Assembly (NCBI GenBank): GCA_020630775.1
Contig: JAHDIN010000016.1
Location: 1,211 to 63,445 of the forward strand
Direction: 5' to 3'
DNA: 62,235 nucleotides
Source of the DNA: Saprospiraceae bacterium
Lineage (GTDB): Bacteria; Bacteroidota; Bacteroidia; Chitinophagales; Saprospiraceae
The notes below the pieces were generated by a model. It searched no databases, was not told the origin of the DNA, and saw nothing but the letters and a program-made list of their open reading frames with translations. Positions within the stretch are counted from its first letter, which is position 1. Each line of letters opens with the position of its first letter. The position numbers and the translations under genes are program-made. This document shows positions 16,240 through 24,824 of the stretch, in pieces.

Positions 16240-17589
16240 TTAAAGTGCTAAATCTTCAACTTTAGGTTTTCGTCTCATTAATGGAGATTGCGATATTAAA
16301 GCAAATCCAAAAGTCATTACTCCTAAACGCCCAATAAACATAAGGAAAGAAATTATAATTTTGGTCGAATTGCATAAATCACCAGTTATGCCAGTGGACA
16401 AACCAACTGTACTTAGTGCTGAAGCACATTCAAATAATAATTTCTCAAAGGTGAAACGCGCTCCGTCTAACTGAACGACAACCCAGGTACCTAGCAATAA
16501 AATGAATGAATAAAAGATTAAAGAAGATATGGCCAAGTAAATTTTTTGTGCTGGAATTTCTTTTTTGAAGAAAGTTATATGTGATCGCTTTTTTAAAATG
16601 GAATACAACAAACCGATCAAAGCAGTCACAGACGTTGTCTTAATACCACCACCAGTGCCCGCTGGAGATGCTCCGATCACCATGATAATTATAATAATCA
16701 AGAGACCTCCTAACTTAAAATCTTCAATAGGAAAATTATTAAAACCTACAGTGGTATGCGCCGAAACTAATTGAAATAATGAGGTCTTAAATCCCGATAA
16801 CCCTTTGTTAATCATAAGACCATCAGAAAGATATAAAAATATCGTTCCTACAAGAATATACGCTAAGGTACTTACAAGAATAATCTTAGAAGTCAGTGTC
16901 ACATGTTTACGCTTTCGCAAAAGTTTTAACCAAAAGTCCAACAATACAATGAAGCCAACCGATCCTAAGATACTGAGTACCATAATCGTATTTGTAATTA
17001 AAGCATTATCCTCAAAAGATGTCATAGAATCGCTATAAAGACTAAATCCAGCAGTACAAAATGCTGAGATACTATGAAATACCGCCGACCATAAAGGCTG
17101 TTCTATCCCAATCTCTTTAAATCCAAAATATAGCACAATTGCCCCAATCACTTCAATTAAGACTGTAAATATGAAAACACTATATATAAACGATACTAAC
17201 GGATATCTATCAGGCAGATTAAATTCAAGCTTAAGTAAACGCGCAGAAATTTTTGGCAACTTTGGACTGTCTCGAAGTATGATAAAACTACTTAAAGCCA
17301 TATAACCAATACCGCCTAATTGGATAAAAAAGAGGGACACTATCTGCCCAAAAATGGTCATCGTCCCACCAAAATCTATAGGCGACAACCCTGTTGTACT
17401 AACTATAGATGTTGATAAGAAAATAGTATCAACCAATGACATTGAATCATGCGTACTAAATGGTAATAGTAATAATAAAAAACAAAGCAAGGATAAAAAC
17501 AGATAACCTTGAATAAGCAATAATAGAGAAGATCTTTTATCTCCATTGCTTTTAGTTAACCAAGTCCTTACTGTTTCAACCTTGCTCAT
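16240..17589 (-). CDS. TrkH/KtrB-family potassium uptake protein
   Basis: The 449-aa membrane protein is the right size for a KtrB-type K+ translocating subunit. The four pore loops are visible, each with the conserved filter glycine: STTGLSP (about 64-70), CTAGFSL, TTVGFNN and STVGLST. The helix before the third loop has the typical kinked GAxPxGTGGG sequence (ASPAGTGGGIKTT). These proteins import K+ together with a cytoplasmic RCK subunit (TrkA/KtrA). No such gene is in the window, so the partner must be encoded elsewhere. It is cotranscribed with the upstream MscS gene and the DUF3124 lipoprotein downstream. Confidence 0.93.
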   Translation of the reverse strand: MSKVETVRTWLTKSNGDKRSSLLLLIQGYLFLSLLCFLLLLLPFSTHDSMSLVDTIFLSTSIVSTTGLSPIDFGGTMTIFGQIVSLFFIQLGGIGYMALSSFIILRDSPKLPKISARLLKLEFNLPDRYPLVSFIYSVFIFTVLIEVIGAIVLYFGFKEIGIEQPLWSAVFHSISAFCTAGFSLYSDSMTSFEDNALITNTIMVLSILGSVGFIVLLDFWLKLLRKRKHVTLTSKIILVSTLAYILVGTIFLYLSDGLMINKGLSGFKTSLFQLVSAHTTVGFNNFPIEDFKLGGLLIIIIIMVIGASPAGTGGGIKTTSVTALIGLLYSILKKRSHITFFKKEIPAQKIYLAISSLIFYSFILLLGTWVVVQLDGARFTFEKLLFECASALSTVGLSTGITGDLCNSTKIIISFLMFIGRLGVMTFGFALISQSPLMRRKPKVEDLAL

Positions 17590-17625
17590 CTTAAAATGAC
17601 TATTTCATTTGTCATTACCATATTG

Positions 17626-18483
17626 TTACAACACCTTCTTTGTATAAAGTGTTCTAATTGGATATGGAATTGATATTTCATTTGCCTCGAAAGCTCTTTT
17701 TAAGCCCTTAATGGCTTTGCTTTTAACATCTATAGCCTTCAAATTTCTTTTACCATCAACCCAAAACCTCAGCATGAAGTCAATTGAACTTTCACCAAAG
17801 TTGGTGAAATATATCTCAATATCATCAACTTTATTTTGAGGGAATAACTTATTGATGGTTTCTTTAGATACGGCTTCAACTTGTTCTAAATCTGACTCAT
17901 AACCTACTCCACAATTTATAGTTGTCCGTATTTGCTTTGTCAAACCAAAGTTCTTAAATGGGTTTTCTAATATCATTTTGTTCGGGATGACCACAATATT
18001 ATTATCACTCTCTTTTATCTTGGTGTTTCTAAGATCCACTTCAACAACTTCACCAGAATATCCATTGGACTCTATAAAATCACCAACATTAAGCTCGTCT
18101 TTTACAGCTATAAATATACCTGAAAACGTATTAGACAATGTACCTTGCAAGGCTAAACTGATAGCCAAACCAGCTACACCAGCACCAGCCAATAATGACT
18201 TTAATGTGCCATCCAAATTTAATATCGCTAAGGCTAAAAATACACCTAAAGCAATAATAACAACGGAGGCAATATTTGTAATTAAACCTCTTATAGAAGC
18301 CTGCCTAATTGCCCTTCGCAGTAACTTATTAAGATAACCTTGTAAAATTTTAGATAACCAGTAAGCGCATAGGAAGGTTATTAATGCAAGCAAGAAATTA
18401 GGCAAGCTGAGTATCAGTGCATCCACCCAACTCGACAATTTATTAATCAGCTTTTGAAATGAAGTTTCTATTTGTTCATTCAT
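17626..18483 (-). CDS. small-conductance mechanosensitive channel (MscS family)
   Basis: At 285 aa it has the length of E. coli MscS. There are three N-terminal helices (about 25-45, 68-88 and 92-125); the third has the Gly/Ala-rich pore signature (LLAGAGVAGLAISLALQGTL). The beta domain follows (FSGIFIAVKDELNVGDFIESNGYSGEVVEVDLRNTKI), then the C-terminal alpha/beta part ending in IPYPIRTLY. Such channels open on hypo-osmotic shock to release solutes. The gene lies 36 nt upstream of trkH, which suggests linked control of K+ uptake and solute release. A second, clearly different MscS gene lies at 22113-22961. Confidence 0.93.
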   Translation of the reverse strand: MNEQIETSFQKLINKLSSWVDALILSLPNFLLALITFLCAYWLSKILQGYLNKLLRRAIRQASIRGLITNIASVVIIALGVFLALAILNLDGTLKSLLAGAGVAGLAISLALQGTLSNTFSGIFIAVKDELNVGDFIESNGYSGEVVEVDLRNTKIKESDNNIVVIPNKMILENPFKNFGLTKQIRTTINCGVGYESDLEQVEAVSKETINKLFPQNKVDDIEIYFTNFGESSIDFMLRFWVDGKRNLKAIDVKSKAIKGLKRAFEANEISIPYPIRTLYTKKVL

Positions 18484-18519
18484 AACTACTGCCTTATTTT
18501 ATAATCATAATTAAATTAA

Positions 18520-18801
18520 TTATACCAAGGAAGCTATCTCTTTCAATCCTTTCTCAAAGTACGCTGTTGCTTGATTAAAGCTATTTTTTGATGCATCCCA
18601 TTTTTTATCGGCTGCACTTTCTAATTCCTCATATTTAGTTAATAAATCTAGCTTGGCATCTTTTAGTGCTGACAACTTTTGACTGAAGTCTTCACTAAGT
18701 TTATCAGATATGGAATCCTTTCTTTTTTCCAGTGCTTCGATTTTATCAAATAATTGATCAATTGTTTGTTTTGCATCTCTTTTATATTTTTTAGTATTCA
18801 T
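18520..18801 (-). CDS. small helical coiled-coil protein (sll1863-like)
   Basis: The 93-aa hydrophilic protein is predicted to be almost entirely helical, with heptad-like spacing (TIDQLFDKIEALEKRKDSI ... LLTKYEELE). Size and composition resemble the sll1863-like family of stress-linked coiled-coil proteins, an assignment made by eye and therefore tentative. It has no signal peptide or membrane helix. It lies 36 nt upstream of the MscS gene and 77 nt downstream of the Usp-like gene, within the stress gene run. Confidence 0.6.
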   Translation of the reverse strand: MNTKKYKRDAKQTIDQLFDKIEALEKRKDSISDKLSEDFSQKLSALKDAKLDLLTKYEELESAADKKWDASKNSFNQATAYFEKGLKEIASLV

Positions 18802-18878
18802 TGTAAACTATATTTTATTTTATGTCTACTCTGTTAAAGGATTTTCGACAATCTCCTTAGGCGACAGTATGTTTTTTT

Positions 18879-19703
18879 CTATAAAATAAGCATAGGTCTG
18901 TCTGATGATAAGATAAAGTTGTTCGTATTCATTTCAAAAACACGCTCTACAAATGATTTATCAAAATTGTGACAAGCCAACCAATCAGGTTGAGCACTAT
19001 GAATATATTTATCTAGCGATTGCTTACCCTCAATAAAACGCGCTTGAGAAATGCCGACTTGAGATCCATATCCCAGTCTATTTATATCATCCCAAAACTT
19101 TTTTATTTGGAGTTCATTCTCATCAACCAGAAGGATGACTTTCATGCCTAAATTTTTGACTATATCAAAAGGTATCATACTTTCAATATGTTTTCCACCA
19201 TTTGAAATAACCATTAATGTTTCTGGTTTTTTGTATTCATAATCCGTAGGCACACATAGACATGGTAATTGAATTCGTTTAGCCAAATCCGTCTCTTCTG
19301 TTCCCCATAGGTCATTCCAAATATTAGAAGCACTTGTCACTTCAATTAACCATAAGAGGCATGATTTATCATCAAATTTATTCTCTCGAATAACTTCTGC
19401 ATCTTCATAACCTAGCGTATACTTCGCATCAATATTATTCTTCTTGAAGTAAGTGAGTAAGCTTTTCAGATGATCCTCTTTAAATCGAGTTACCTTCTTT
19501 GTAATGTAGGAAGCATAATCAAGCATACCATTACCCACTATGGCTGCTGGCCTAGGGTTATTAGCATAAATTGGGATGGACTCTATTAATTGTAGCGTCT
19601 TTTGTGTATCATGTGTCAACTGCGCAGTAAAATCCAAAAATTTATCAGATTCTGAAAACACCTCTGGTGGTGTTGCGATAATATTATTCTTTTGCATAGT
19701 CAT
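18879..19703 (-). CDS. tandem universal stress protein (UspA) domains
   Basis: The 274-aa length fits two Usp folds. The first half is strongly diverged. The second (about 155-274) is clearer, with CLCVPTDYEYKKPETLMVI, a Rossmann-like strand pattern, and the terminal NNFILSSDRPMLIL, which matches the closing strand (SxxPVLVL) of Usp proteins. A typical ATP-binding G-2x-G-9x-G(S/T) motif is not evident, so nucleotide binding is uncertain. A second start at 19697 (MQKNN) is possible. It sits between the baeRF gene and the coiled-coil gene in the stress region. Confidence 0.72.
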   Translation of the reverse strand: MTMQKNNIIATPPEVFSESDKFLDFTAQLTHDTQKTLQLIESIPIYANNPRPAAIVGNGMLDYASYITKKVTRFKEDHLKSLLTYFKKNNIDAKYTLGYEDAEVIRENKFDDKSCLLWLIEVTSASNIWNDLWGTEETDLAKRIQLPCLCVPTDYEYKKPETLMVISNGGKHIESMIPFDIVKNLGMKVILLVDENELQIKKFWDDINRLGYGSQVGISQARFIEGKQSLDKYIHSAQPDWLACHNFDKSFVERVFEMNTNNFILSSDRPMLIL

Positions 19704-19774
19704 TTATTTTAAATTAGGAAATAAGCAGCCTTGCTGCTATACAAGGAAATGCAGATGTCATTTTCATCAGAAGA

Positions 19775-19816
19775 AAAGATCTTAAATTAAATTGGAGTGC
19801 AACTCCTTAGATCTTT
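19775..19816. other. stem-loop between the Usp-like and baeRF genes
   Basis: AAAGATCT (19775-19782) pairs with AGATCTTT (19809-19816), and an inner hairpin GGAGT-gca-ACTCC (19794-19806) sits within. It may be an intercistronic processing or weak termination structure after the baeRF gene; no U-tract follows. Confidence 0.4.
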
Positions 19817-19835
19817 ATAAAGAAGACACAGACAA

Positions 19836-20900
19836 TCACATCGCCATGGCTTCTTTAGGGCTATAGGTTATAGCCTTTAGGTTTTCATAATTACCTTGAA
19901 CGACCTCAATGTTTTTATTGTAGCAAAACCTAAGTAGTTCTTCTACTCCAAAAAACTTTGTATCATCTAAAGACTCATACTGCTCAGGCAGTATTAAAGT
20001 TTTGACATTGCCTAACTCCAGATTGAAATGAATTTCATTTCTTTCGTTAAGTGTATTAGATTGAGTAAAATCCTGATTGATTTCTTTTTGAATACGTTGC
20101 GCTTGTCGATGATGCATTTCGTCAAAAACTTTATCAACCTGAAGTCTTATTTCAGCTGGAGAAAAATCATCTACATTCCCCTTTAGATAATGCGAAGACA
20201 TATATTTGTAGTCAGATATCTTTCTGAACAAAGAAATATGCTCTTCGACACCAGCCAACACTAACGGCACTTGCTCGTCAAACAATATTGGCTTAAGTCC
20301 GTCGCTGATAACTTTAAAAAATTGTTCTAGTCGTAAGTTCGATTTATCCCTATAATTATTTGTACTCGATAAACCATTTGGCGTATTATGCAATGTTTCT
20401 TTTTGCACATCTAAATTAAGTGCATCAGCCATATTAGTTGGAATCAAATCCTCTGTTTTGATTGGGAATATACCATTCTCAACAGCTTCGAAAAAACGCA
20501 CATTATTTTGACTTAAAGTCAGAACGAATGCCCTCTTTTTATTCATCTGTGACAATAATACAGGTACTGTCACAAACATATTGTTGACATATGATGCTGG
20601 TTCAACTTCTTGAGTCAAATGCACCAGTTGGCTGAAATTAGTTGCAAAATAGCCAGCAAGTCCACTTGATTGTTGGGACCAAAATTTATTATCATCTAAT
20701 AAATCCCTCGCACTAGCTAAAAAAGATGTTTTCTCATACCCCTGATTCTCTAACTCTTTATACACCTTTTGAAGTTCGTTTTTCCACCTAATTCTATTTA
20801 TCTCATAATCACCAACAATTTTTGTAGGAATGATTATAGATACGGCTGGAAATCCAATATGATCAAGAATCTTCTCTATTTTATTTTTATTCAATTGCAT
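19836..20900 (-). CDS. baeRF-domain protein (bacterial archaeo-eukaryotic release-factor-like)
   Basis: The 354-aa soluble protein has the layout of baeRF proteins: AVSIIIPT near the start, IRWKNELQKVYKELENQGY, LLDDNKFWSQQSSGLAGYFATN, then FVLTLSQNNVRFFEAVENG and the middle-domain segment PLVLAGVEEHISLFRKISDY. I cannot fix the subfamily (type 3 or 7). Family members are proposed to act on stalled ribosomes or in stress responses by analogy to eRF1/Pelota; this has not been shown for most of them. The ATG at 20900 follows the Dps stop codon directly (1 nt between), so it is cotranscribed with Dps. Confidence 0.78.
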   Translation of the reverse strand: MQLNKNKIEKILDHIGFPAVSIIIPTKIVGDYEINRIRWKNELQKVYKELENQGYEKTSFLASARDLLDDNKFWSQQSSGLAGYFATNFSQLVHLTQEVEPASYVNNMFVTVPVLLSQMNKKRAFVLTLSQNNVRFFEAVENGIFPIKTEDLIPTNMADALNLDVQKETLHNTPNGLSSTNNYRDKSNLRLEQFFKVISDGLKPILFDEQVPLVLAGVEEHISLFRKISDYKYMSSHYLKGNVDDFSPAEIRLQVDKVFDEMHHRQAQRIQKEINQDFTQSNTLNERNEIHFNLELGNVKTLILPEQYESLDDTKFFGVEELLRFCYNKNIEVVQGNYENLKAITYSPKEAMAM

Positions 20901-20901
20901 A

Positions 20902-21402
20902 TTATTGGTTATTTACTTTTAGAAATTCGATGCGTCTGCCTTTATACCAAGAATAAAGTAGCCATGCTTCTTTTTCGAGGTTTGACAACATACCTGATAC
21001 TAAATCTACAGTTCCTTCATCTTGAATTTCTGCAGCTTGTTTGATAACTGTACGCATTAAGGAAATCAGTTTCTTTTGATCTTTCAAAACCTCTTTGGCC
21101 ATTTCCATATCATCAAGCAAGTCCTTAGACTCCTTCACATCAGAATTGCTTAAGTAGATGCTCATTGAGCCATCCGGTTTATGACCGATAGTTAAAATAC
21201 GCTCTGCTATTTCATCAATAGTTGTCTTAGCGCTATTGTAATAATTTTCGAAAAGCTCGTGGAGGTCAAAAAAACTTCGACCTTGAACATGCCAGTGAAA
21301 ACTTCGTAGGTTTTGATAGTAAACGTTATAACTGGCTAATAATTTATTTAAGTGTGTGGCGACATGCGACAACACACTGGCGTCGATACCAAGATAGTTC
21401 AT
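20902..21402 (-). CDS. dps: Dps/ferritin-like DNA-protection protein
   Basis: At 166 aa it is the usual Dps length. The ferroxidase-site residues are all visible: FHWHVQG (His in helix A), LHELFENYYNSAKTTIDEIAERI (helix B with the conserved D and E), followed by the long BC segment and helices C and D. Dps dodecamers oxidise Fe2+ with H2O2 and mineralise it, and many bind DNA in starved cells. The gene begins a probable operon with the baeRF gene (1 nt apart); about 235 bp of AT-rich sequence upstream should contain its promoter. Function is well supported by family. Confidence 0.92.
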   Translation of the reverse strand: MNYLGIDASVLSHVATHLNKLLASYNVYYQNLRSFHWHVQGRSFFDLHELFENYYNSAKTTIDEIAERILTIGHKPDGSMSIYLSNSDVKESKDLLDDMEMAKEVLKDQKKLISLMRTVIKQAAEIQDEGTVDLVSGMLSNLEKEAWLLYSWYKGRRIEFLKVNNQ

Positions 21403-21637
21403 AATAAGATTTTAAGTGAAAGAAATTTACAGATGGGTAATGTCAAAGCTTAACTTTGACCGCATAACACTAATTAACGGGGAGTTTGTATATGTTATAT
21501 GTTTCTTTGTTATTCACAACTATATAACCCTATAGGAAAGGATTTGTTCATTTTTTTCTGAAAAAAAATTAAAAAATGTTAATTGACTCAAATAAATTAA
21601 TTCTGAAATTATAGGAGGTAAAATTCATTTATAGAGT

Positions 21638-22129
21638 TCATTCATCAACATCAGAATCTTCAACACCTTCAATTAATTCATCTATAGCATGTATTAACTT
21701 TTTTCTTTTCAACTTAGCTCTTTCGACAATCTCAGCAGAGTTATTAGGGTTGGCAATCTGAATGTTGTAGTAATTAATAATAGTACTCATTGCATTGATC
21801 TTTGTAGTCAGATTTGTTTGTAAAACTTGATCTTGTAATGCCTTTTGAGATTGCAATTGAGCATTGGCAGATTTCTTTAATTCTTTACGATTCATTTCAA
21901 TCTCCTGTCGATTAAGCTGAATTTCTTCTCGTTGCATTATTATCGTATAAATCAGTCCGACAAATGCTAAGCCAGAATATAGTGCATTAACAGCACCAAA
22001 CATATCGCCTACCGTTCCTCTATCCGACCAATTAGGCACCAAGTAATAAATGATAATACCAGAAACTACCCAAACTAAAATGACGAATAAAACTAATAGA
22101 GGTAAAATATTTTTATTCTTTGTTTTCAT
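21638..22129 (-). CDS. two-helix membrane protein with coiled-coil tail
   Basis: The 163-aa protein has two membrane helices (about 9-29 and 44-64) separated by the short loop PNWSDRGTVGDMFGAVNALY. A charged helical tail follows with a repeated E-x-x-L-N-R pattern (EEIQLNRQEIEMNRKELKKS), likely a coiled coil, then an acidic end. Proteins with the RGTxGDMFGxVNALFSGLAF motif are widespread and uncharacterised. It overlaps the 3' end of the upstream MscS gene by 17 nt and is therefore translationally coupled to it, which suggests it accompanies the channel. Function is unknown. Confidence 0.7.
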   Translation of the reverse strand: MKTKNKNILPLLVLFVILVWVVSGIIIYYLVPNWSDRGTVGDMFGAVNALYSGLAFVGLIYTIIMQREEIQLNRQEIEMNRKELKKSANAQLQSQKALQDQVLQTNLTTKINAMSTIINYYNIQIANPNNSAEIVERAKLKRKKLIHAIDELIEGVEDSDVDE

Positions 22130-22961
22130 GATTATTCTTTAAAATGACGGTTCTGTATGGATAAGGGATTTCGATGCCCTCTTGATCAAATCTTTGCTTT
22201 ACTGTTTTTAAAACATCAAAATGCAACTCATTCGCTGTATCAAAATCTAATGTCCAAACAAAAGCACGCAGATTTACACTAAAGTCTCCCAAGGCGATTA
22301 CCTTAACGGGGACTGGTGAAACATTTTGATTTTTTTGTTCTAAAGTTCGGTTATCGATAAACAATGGATGGGCTTGTATAATCTCACTGATTAATTTCTG
22401 CGCTTTGTCAATATCAGCATCATAAGCTATACCAATATCTATATGCTTTCTAATTTTCTTATCAGTAATACTGCTATTAATTATAGTATCATCACTCATA
22501 TGGCTATTAGGAATGACTATTCGTCTAAATTCATAATCTTTAATGACCGTATGCCTGAGCGTGATCTCTTCCACAATACCCCTTCTACCACTGGCAATTT
22601 CAATTCTATCACCTACCCTAAATGGTTTGAATATTAAAATAAATATGCCTCCAACAATATTTGAAAAAGCCTTTTGGGATGCAAAACCAACGACCGCTGC
22701 TAAAACTCCTGCACTGGCAAACAAAGCGTGACCCAAATTCTTGAAATATGGTATTTTAGAAAAGATCCAAAACAAGGCCATTCCATAGCAAACAAATTTT
22801 ATAGAATTTCGTAAAAAGATAAAATTGGTAGGATCAGCTTGTAACTGTGTCACATTTCTATTAATGTAGAAGTCAAATGCTCTGGTTAACATTTTAGAAA
22901 TAAACCATGCTACAAAGAATGATAAGAACACCAATAGCACATACTCTAAATAAATACTCAT
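22113..22961 (-). CDS. second MscS-family mechanosensitive channel
   Basis: The 282-aa protein has three N-terminal helices and the pore helix LFASAGVLAAVVGFASQKAFSN. The beta domain FIL-IFKPFRVGDRIEIASGRRGIVEEITLRHTVI and the terminal EIPYPYRTVIL complete the fold. The pore has the VxGFASQKA pattern seen in the YbdG/MscM-like branch rather than the AxSLALQGTL type of the paralogue at 17626, so the two are not recent duplicates. It overlaps the two-helix membrane protein gene by 17 nt and is divergent from the lipocalin-like gene at 23273. Confidence 0.92.
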   Translation of the reverse strand: MSIYLEYVLLVFLSFFVAWFISKMLTRAFDFYINRNVTQLQADPTNFIFLRNSIKFVCYGMALFWIFSKIPYFKNLGHALFASAGVLAAVVGFASQKAFSNIVGGIFILIFKPFRVGDRIEIASGRRGIVEEITLRHTVIKDYEFRRIVIPNSHMSDDTIINSSITDKKIRKHIDIGIAYDADIDKAQKLISEIIQAHPLFIDNRTLEQKNQNVSPVPVKVIALGDFSVNLRAFVWTLDFDTANELHFDVLKTVKQRFDQEGIEIPYPYRTVILKNNHENKE

Positions 22962-23272
22962 AGGTCAATTAAAATTTTCAACTCTATATAATGCATGTTA
23001 GTACACATGTCACAAAAAAACATATCCGCTTTCATATTCTAAATAATAGCTACAGAAAAAATTTCCACTTTAGCCACAAATCCATTTCAAAAACTGGAAT
23101 ATTTAACTCTCCATTTTTAAGAAAAATTAAACGGAAATAAAAGCAAGTATTAAGATACTATTTAAAAAAAAGAAAAAACTTTTACCAACATATTAAAATT
23201 AGCTAACGTCTATATATATATGTAAGTAAAAAAAAGAAAATCCTTTAAATCACTTAATTAAAAGAACAATTT
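22962..23272. other. divergent intergenic region
   Basis: These 311 bp are very AT-rich, with several poly-A runs and an alternating TA stretch near 23210-23222. It should hold the promoters of the MscS gene and the lipocalin-like gene. I see no ORF and no strong inverted repeat. Confidence 0.5.
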
Positions 23273-23698
23273 ATGAGAATAATGAAATTATTAGCAATTG
23301 CCTTGACAACATTATTAGTTTTGGCCAGTTGCGAAAAAAACGACACAAGTACACCTCAAATCTCCTTAGGAGGAACATGGCAATTAAAAGAGGTTTTTAT
23401 TGACATCGGAGACGGTAATGGCACTTGGGAGACTGCCTCAAACCCATACCAGTATACATTTCAAACAGATGGCACTTACACAACCAGCAGATTTGATGAT
23501 TGCAATTCTGGAAAATACACCTTAAGAGCTAATGAACTCGAATTAGATTTTGATTGCAATTCATTAACAATAGGTAATCAAAGCTTTACAGATAGCATAA
23601 TCGAAGAGATCACATTTGAGGATGATCACATCATTCTGAAGCCCACCTACGTGATTTGCACAGAAGGTTGTGGCTTTAAATTTGAGAAAGTCGAATGA
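23273..23698 (+). CDS. lipocalin-like lipoprotein
   Basis: The 141-aa protein has a lipobox (VLASC). The mature part looks like the small lipocalin-like domains common in Bacteroidota: GGTWQLKEVFIDIGDGNGTW, YTFQTDGTYTTSRF, then GKYTLRANELELDF. Four cysteines (in DDCNSG, DFDCNS and ICTEGCGF) could form disulfides. A second ATG at 23282 (MKLLAIA) is the likelier start, since the signal peptide is complete from there. Ligand and role are unknown. Confidence 0.7.
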   Translation: MRIMKLLAIALTTLLVLASCEKNDTSTPQISLGGTWQLKEVFIDIGDGNGTWETASNPYQYTFQTDGTYTTSRFDDCNSGKYTLRANELELDFDCNSLTIGNQSFTDSIIEEITFEDDHIILKPTYVICTEGCGFKFEKVE

Positions 23699-23750
23699 GT
23701 CAAGTTTGAAAATAAGTATGCATAGATTCGTATCGAAATAAATAAAAATC

Positions 23751-23797
23751 AAATAAAGAACAACTGCAATCGACTAGATTATGGTTGTTCTTTATTT
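23751..23797. terminator. bidirectional terminator between convergent genes
   Basis: A perfect 14-bp inverted repeat AAATAAAGAACAAC (23751-23764) / GTTGTTCTTTATTT (23784-23797) has a 19-nt loop. T-rich sequence follows on both sides. The right arm overlaps the last codons of the K+ channel gene, so that gene's 3' end forms part of the terminator. Confidence 0.75.
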
Positions 23798-24090
23798 TCT
23801 AGCTCTTCATAGTGAGCATGCGTCACCTCGATAAAGTTTAATATCAAACCCAAACCAATAATTATATAAACGATCGTAAACAATTTTCCAGCATCAGTTT
23901 GTGGAGACACATCACCATACCCTACTGTAGTCAAAGTCACCACAGAAAAGTAAAGACTGTCAACCCAACTCCATCCTTCAATAAATTTATAACTCACAGT
24001 CCCCAATCCTACTATAGATGCAGTAAACATTAACAACTTATTATAGGCCTTGTCTTTTGCAAAAGACAATATAGTTCGGATGAAATACAT
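23779..24090 (-). CDS. small two-helix potassium channel
   Basis: The 103-aa protein has the minimal K+-channel plan: outer helix (about 18-36), pore loop with the selectivity filter TTVGYGD (in LYFSVVTLTTVGYGDVSPQT, about 49-68), and inner helix (about 70-88, FTIVYIIIGLGLILNFI) with the gating-hinge glycine. There is no RCK or ligand-binding domain, so gating is unclear; it should assemble as a tetramer. Together with TrkH and two MscS genes it makes four ion-flux genes within 8 kb. It is divergent from the Hsp20 gene, with a strong inverted repeat between them. Confidence 0.9.
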   Translation of the reverse strand: MYFIRTILSFAKDKAYNKLLMFTASIVGLGTVSYKFIEGWSWVDSLYFSVVTLTTVGYGDVSPQTDAGKLFTIVYIIIGLGLILNFIEVTHAHYEELENKEQP

Positions 24091-24196
24091 AACTCATTTT
24101 ATTATTATTAATAGCTATATCTCAGCAAAGTTCTGTAAATGATAAGATGAATACTCTTTTACCATATAATTACTGTATAACTGACAAAATTTCAAA

Positions 24197-24237
24197 ATCT
24201 GAAAATTTTTCAGTCTTCAAATGTCAAATTTTCAGAT
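24197..24237. promoter_or_regulatory. 12-bp inverted repeat between the K+ channel and Hsp20 genes
   Basis: ATCTGAAAATTT (24197-24208) and AAATTTTCAGAT (24226-24237) are exact complements 17 bp apart. The left arm overlaps a compact palindrome CTGAAAA-T-TTTTCAG (24199-24213). It lies 107 bp from the channel start and 71 bp from the Hsp20 start. It is not CIRCE. The likely role is an operator for one or both genes. Confidence 0.55.
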
Positions 24238-24307
24238 ATGAATAATTGGCATTCCAATTGATAATTCGAAATTATAAGTTCTTTTATTAATTAAAACTTT
24301 TTGAGTT

Positions 24308-24748
24308 ATGTTACCAGTAAAAACAACTTTGCTTCCGACTGTCTCAAGATTTTTTGATGACGATTGGAATAATCTATTCGATTGGAGTAAAAATAATTTA
24401 GCCACCCAATCCCACAGTTTACCTCCTGTAAATATTCAGGAAAAATCGGATCATATCCTTATTGAGCTGGCCGTTCCAGGTCGTAAAAAGGCGGATTTCC
24501 AGATTAAAATCCACAATAGTACACTAAGCATCATGCATCTTGCTGAAGACCCTAATCAAGTTCCTTCAAAAAATTACACACGTAAGGAATTTAGTTTTTA
24601 TGCTTTTGAAAGATCATTCAACATTAACCACAATATAGTTGATGATCAAAAAATAGAAGCTTATTACGAAGATGGTATTCTCAAATTGATCCTATTCAAG
24701 AAAGAAGAAGCTAAAGAAAAACCTAGCCGTACTATTCAAATAAAATAG
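24308..24748 (+). CDS. Hsp20 / alpha-crystallin small heat-shock protein
   Basis: The 146-aa protein has an N-terminal arm with FFDDDWNNLFDW. The alpha-crystallin domain (about 40-137) opens with PPVNIQEKSDHILIELAVPGRKKADFQIKI and closes with IEAYYEDGILKLIL. A short C-terminal extension ends RTIQIK, containing the I-x-I anchor that binds a neighbouring subunit. Such proteins hold unfolding proteins in an ATP-independent way. It heads a run with the HtrA gene and is preceded by the inverted repeat at 24197-24237. Confidence 0.93.
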   Translation: MLPVKTTLLPTVSRFFDDDWNNLFDWSKNNLATQSHSLPPVNIQEKSDHILIELAVPGRKKADFQIKIHNSTLSIMHLAEDPNQVPSKNYTRKEFSFYAFERSFNINHNIVDDQKIEAYYEDGILKLILFKKEEAKEKPSRTIQIK

Positions 24749-24767
24749 ATGACTCAAATAGGTTGAA

Positions 24768-24794
24768 GGAGGTGTCAATCAAATGAGCACCTCC
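24768..24794 (+). terminator. stem-loop after the Hsp20 gene
   Basis: GGAGGTG (24768-24774) and CACCTCC (24788-24794) pair around a 13-nt loop, followed by ATTTACTT. It is a probable terminator or attenuator ahead of the HtrA gene. Confidence 0.6.
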
Positions 24795-24824
24795 ATTTAC
24801 TTAACAGTTTAAATTTATTTAGAC

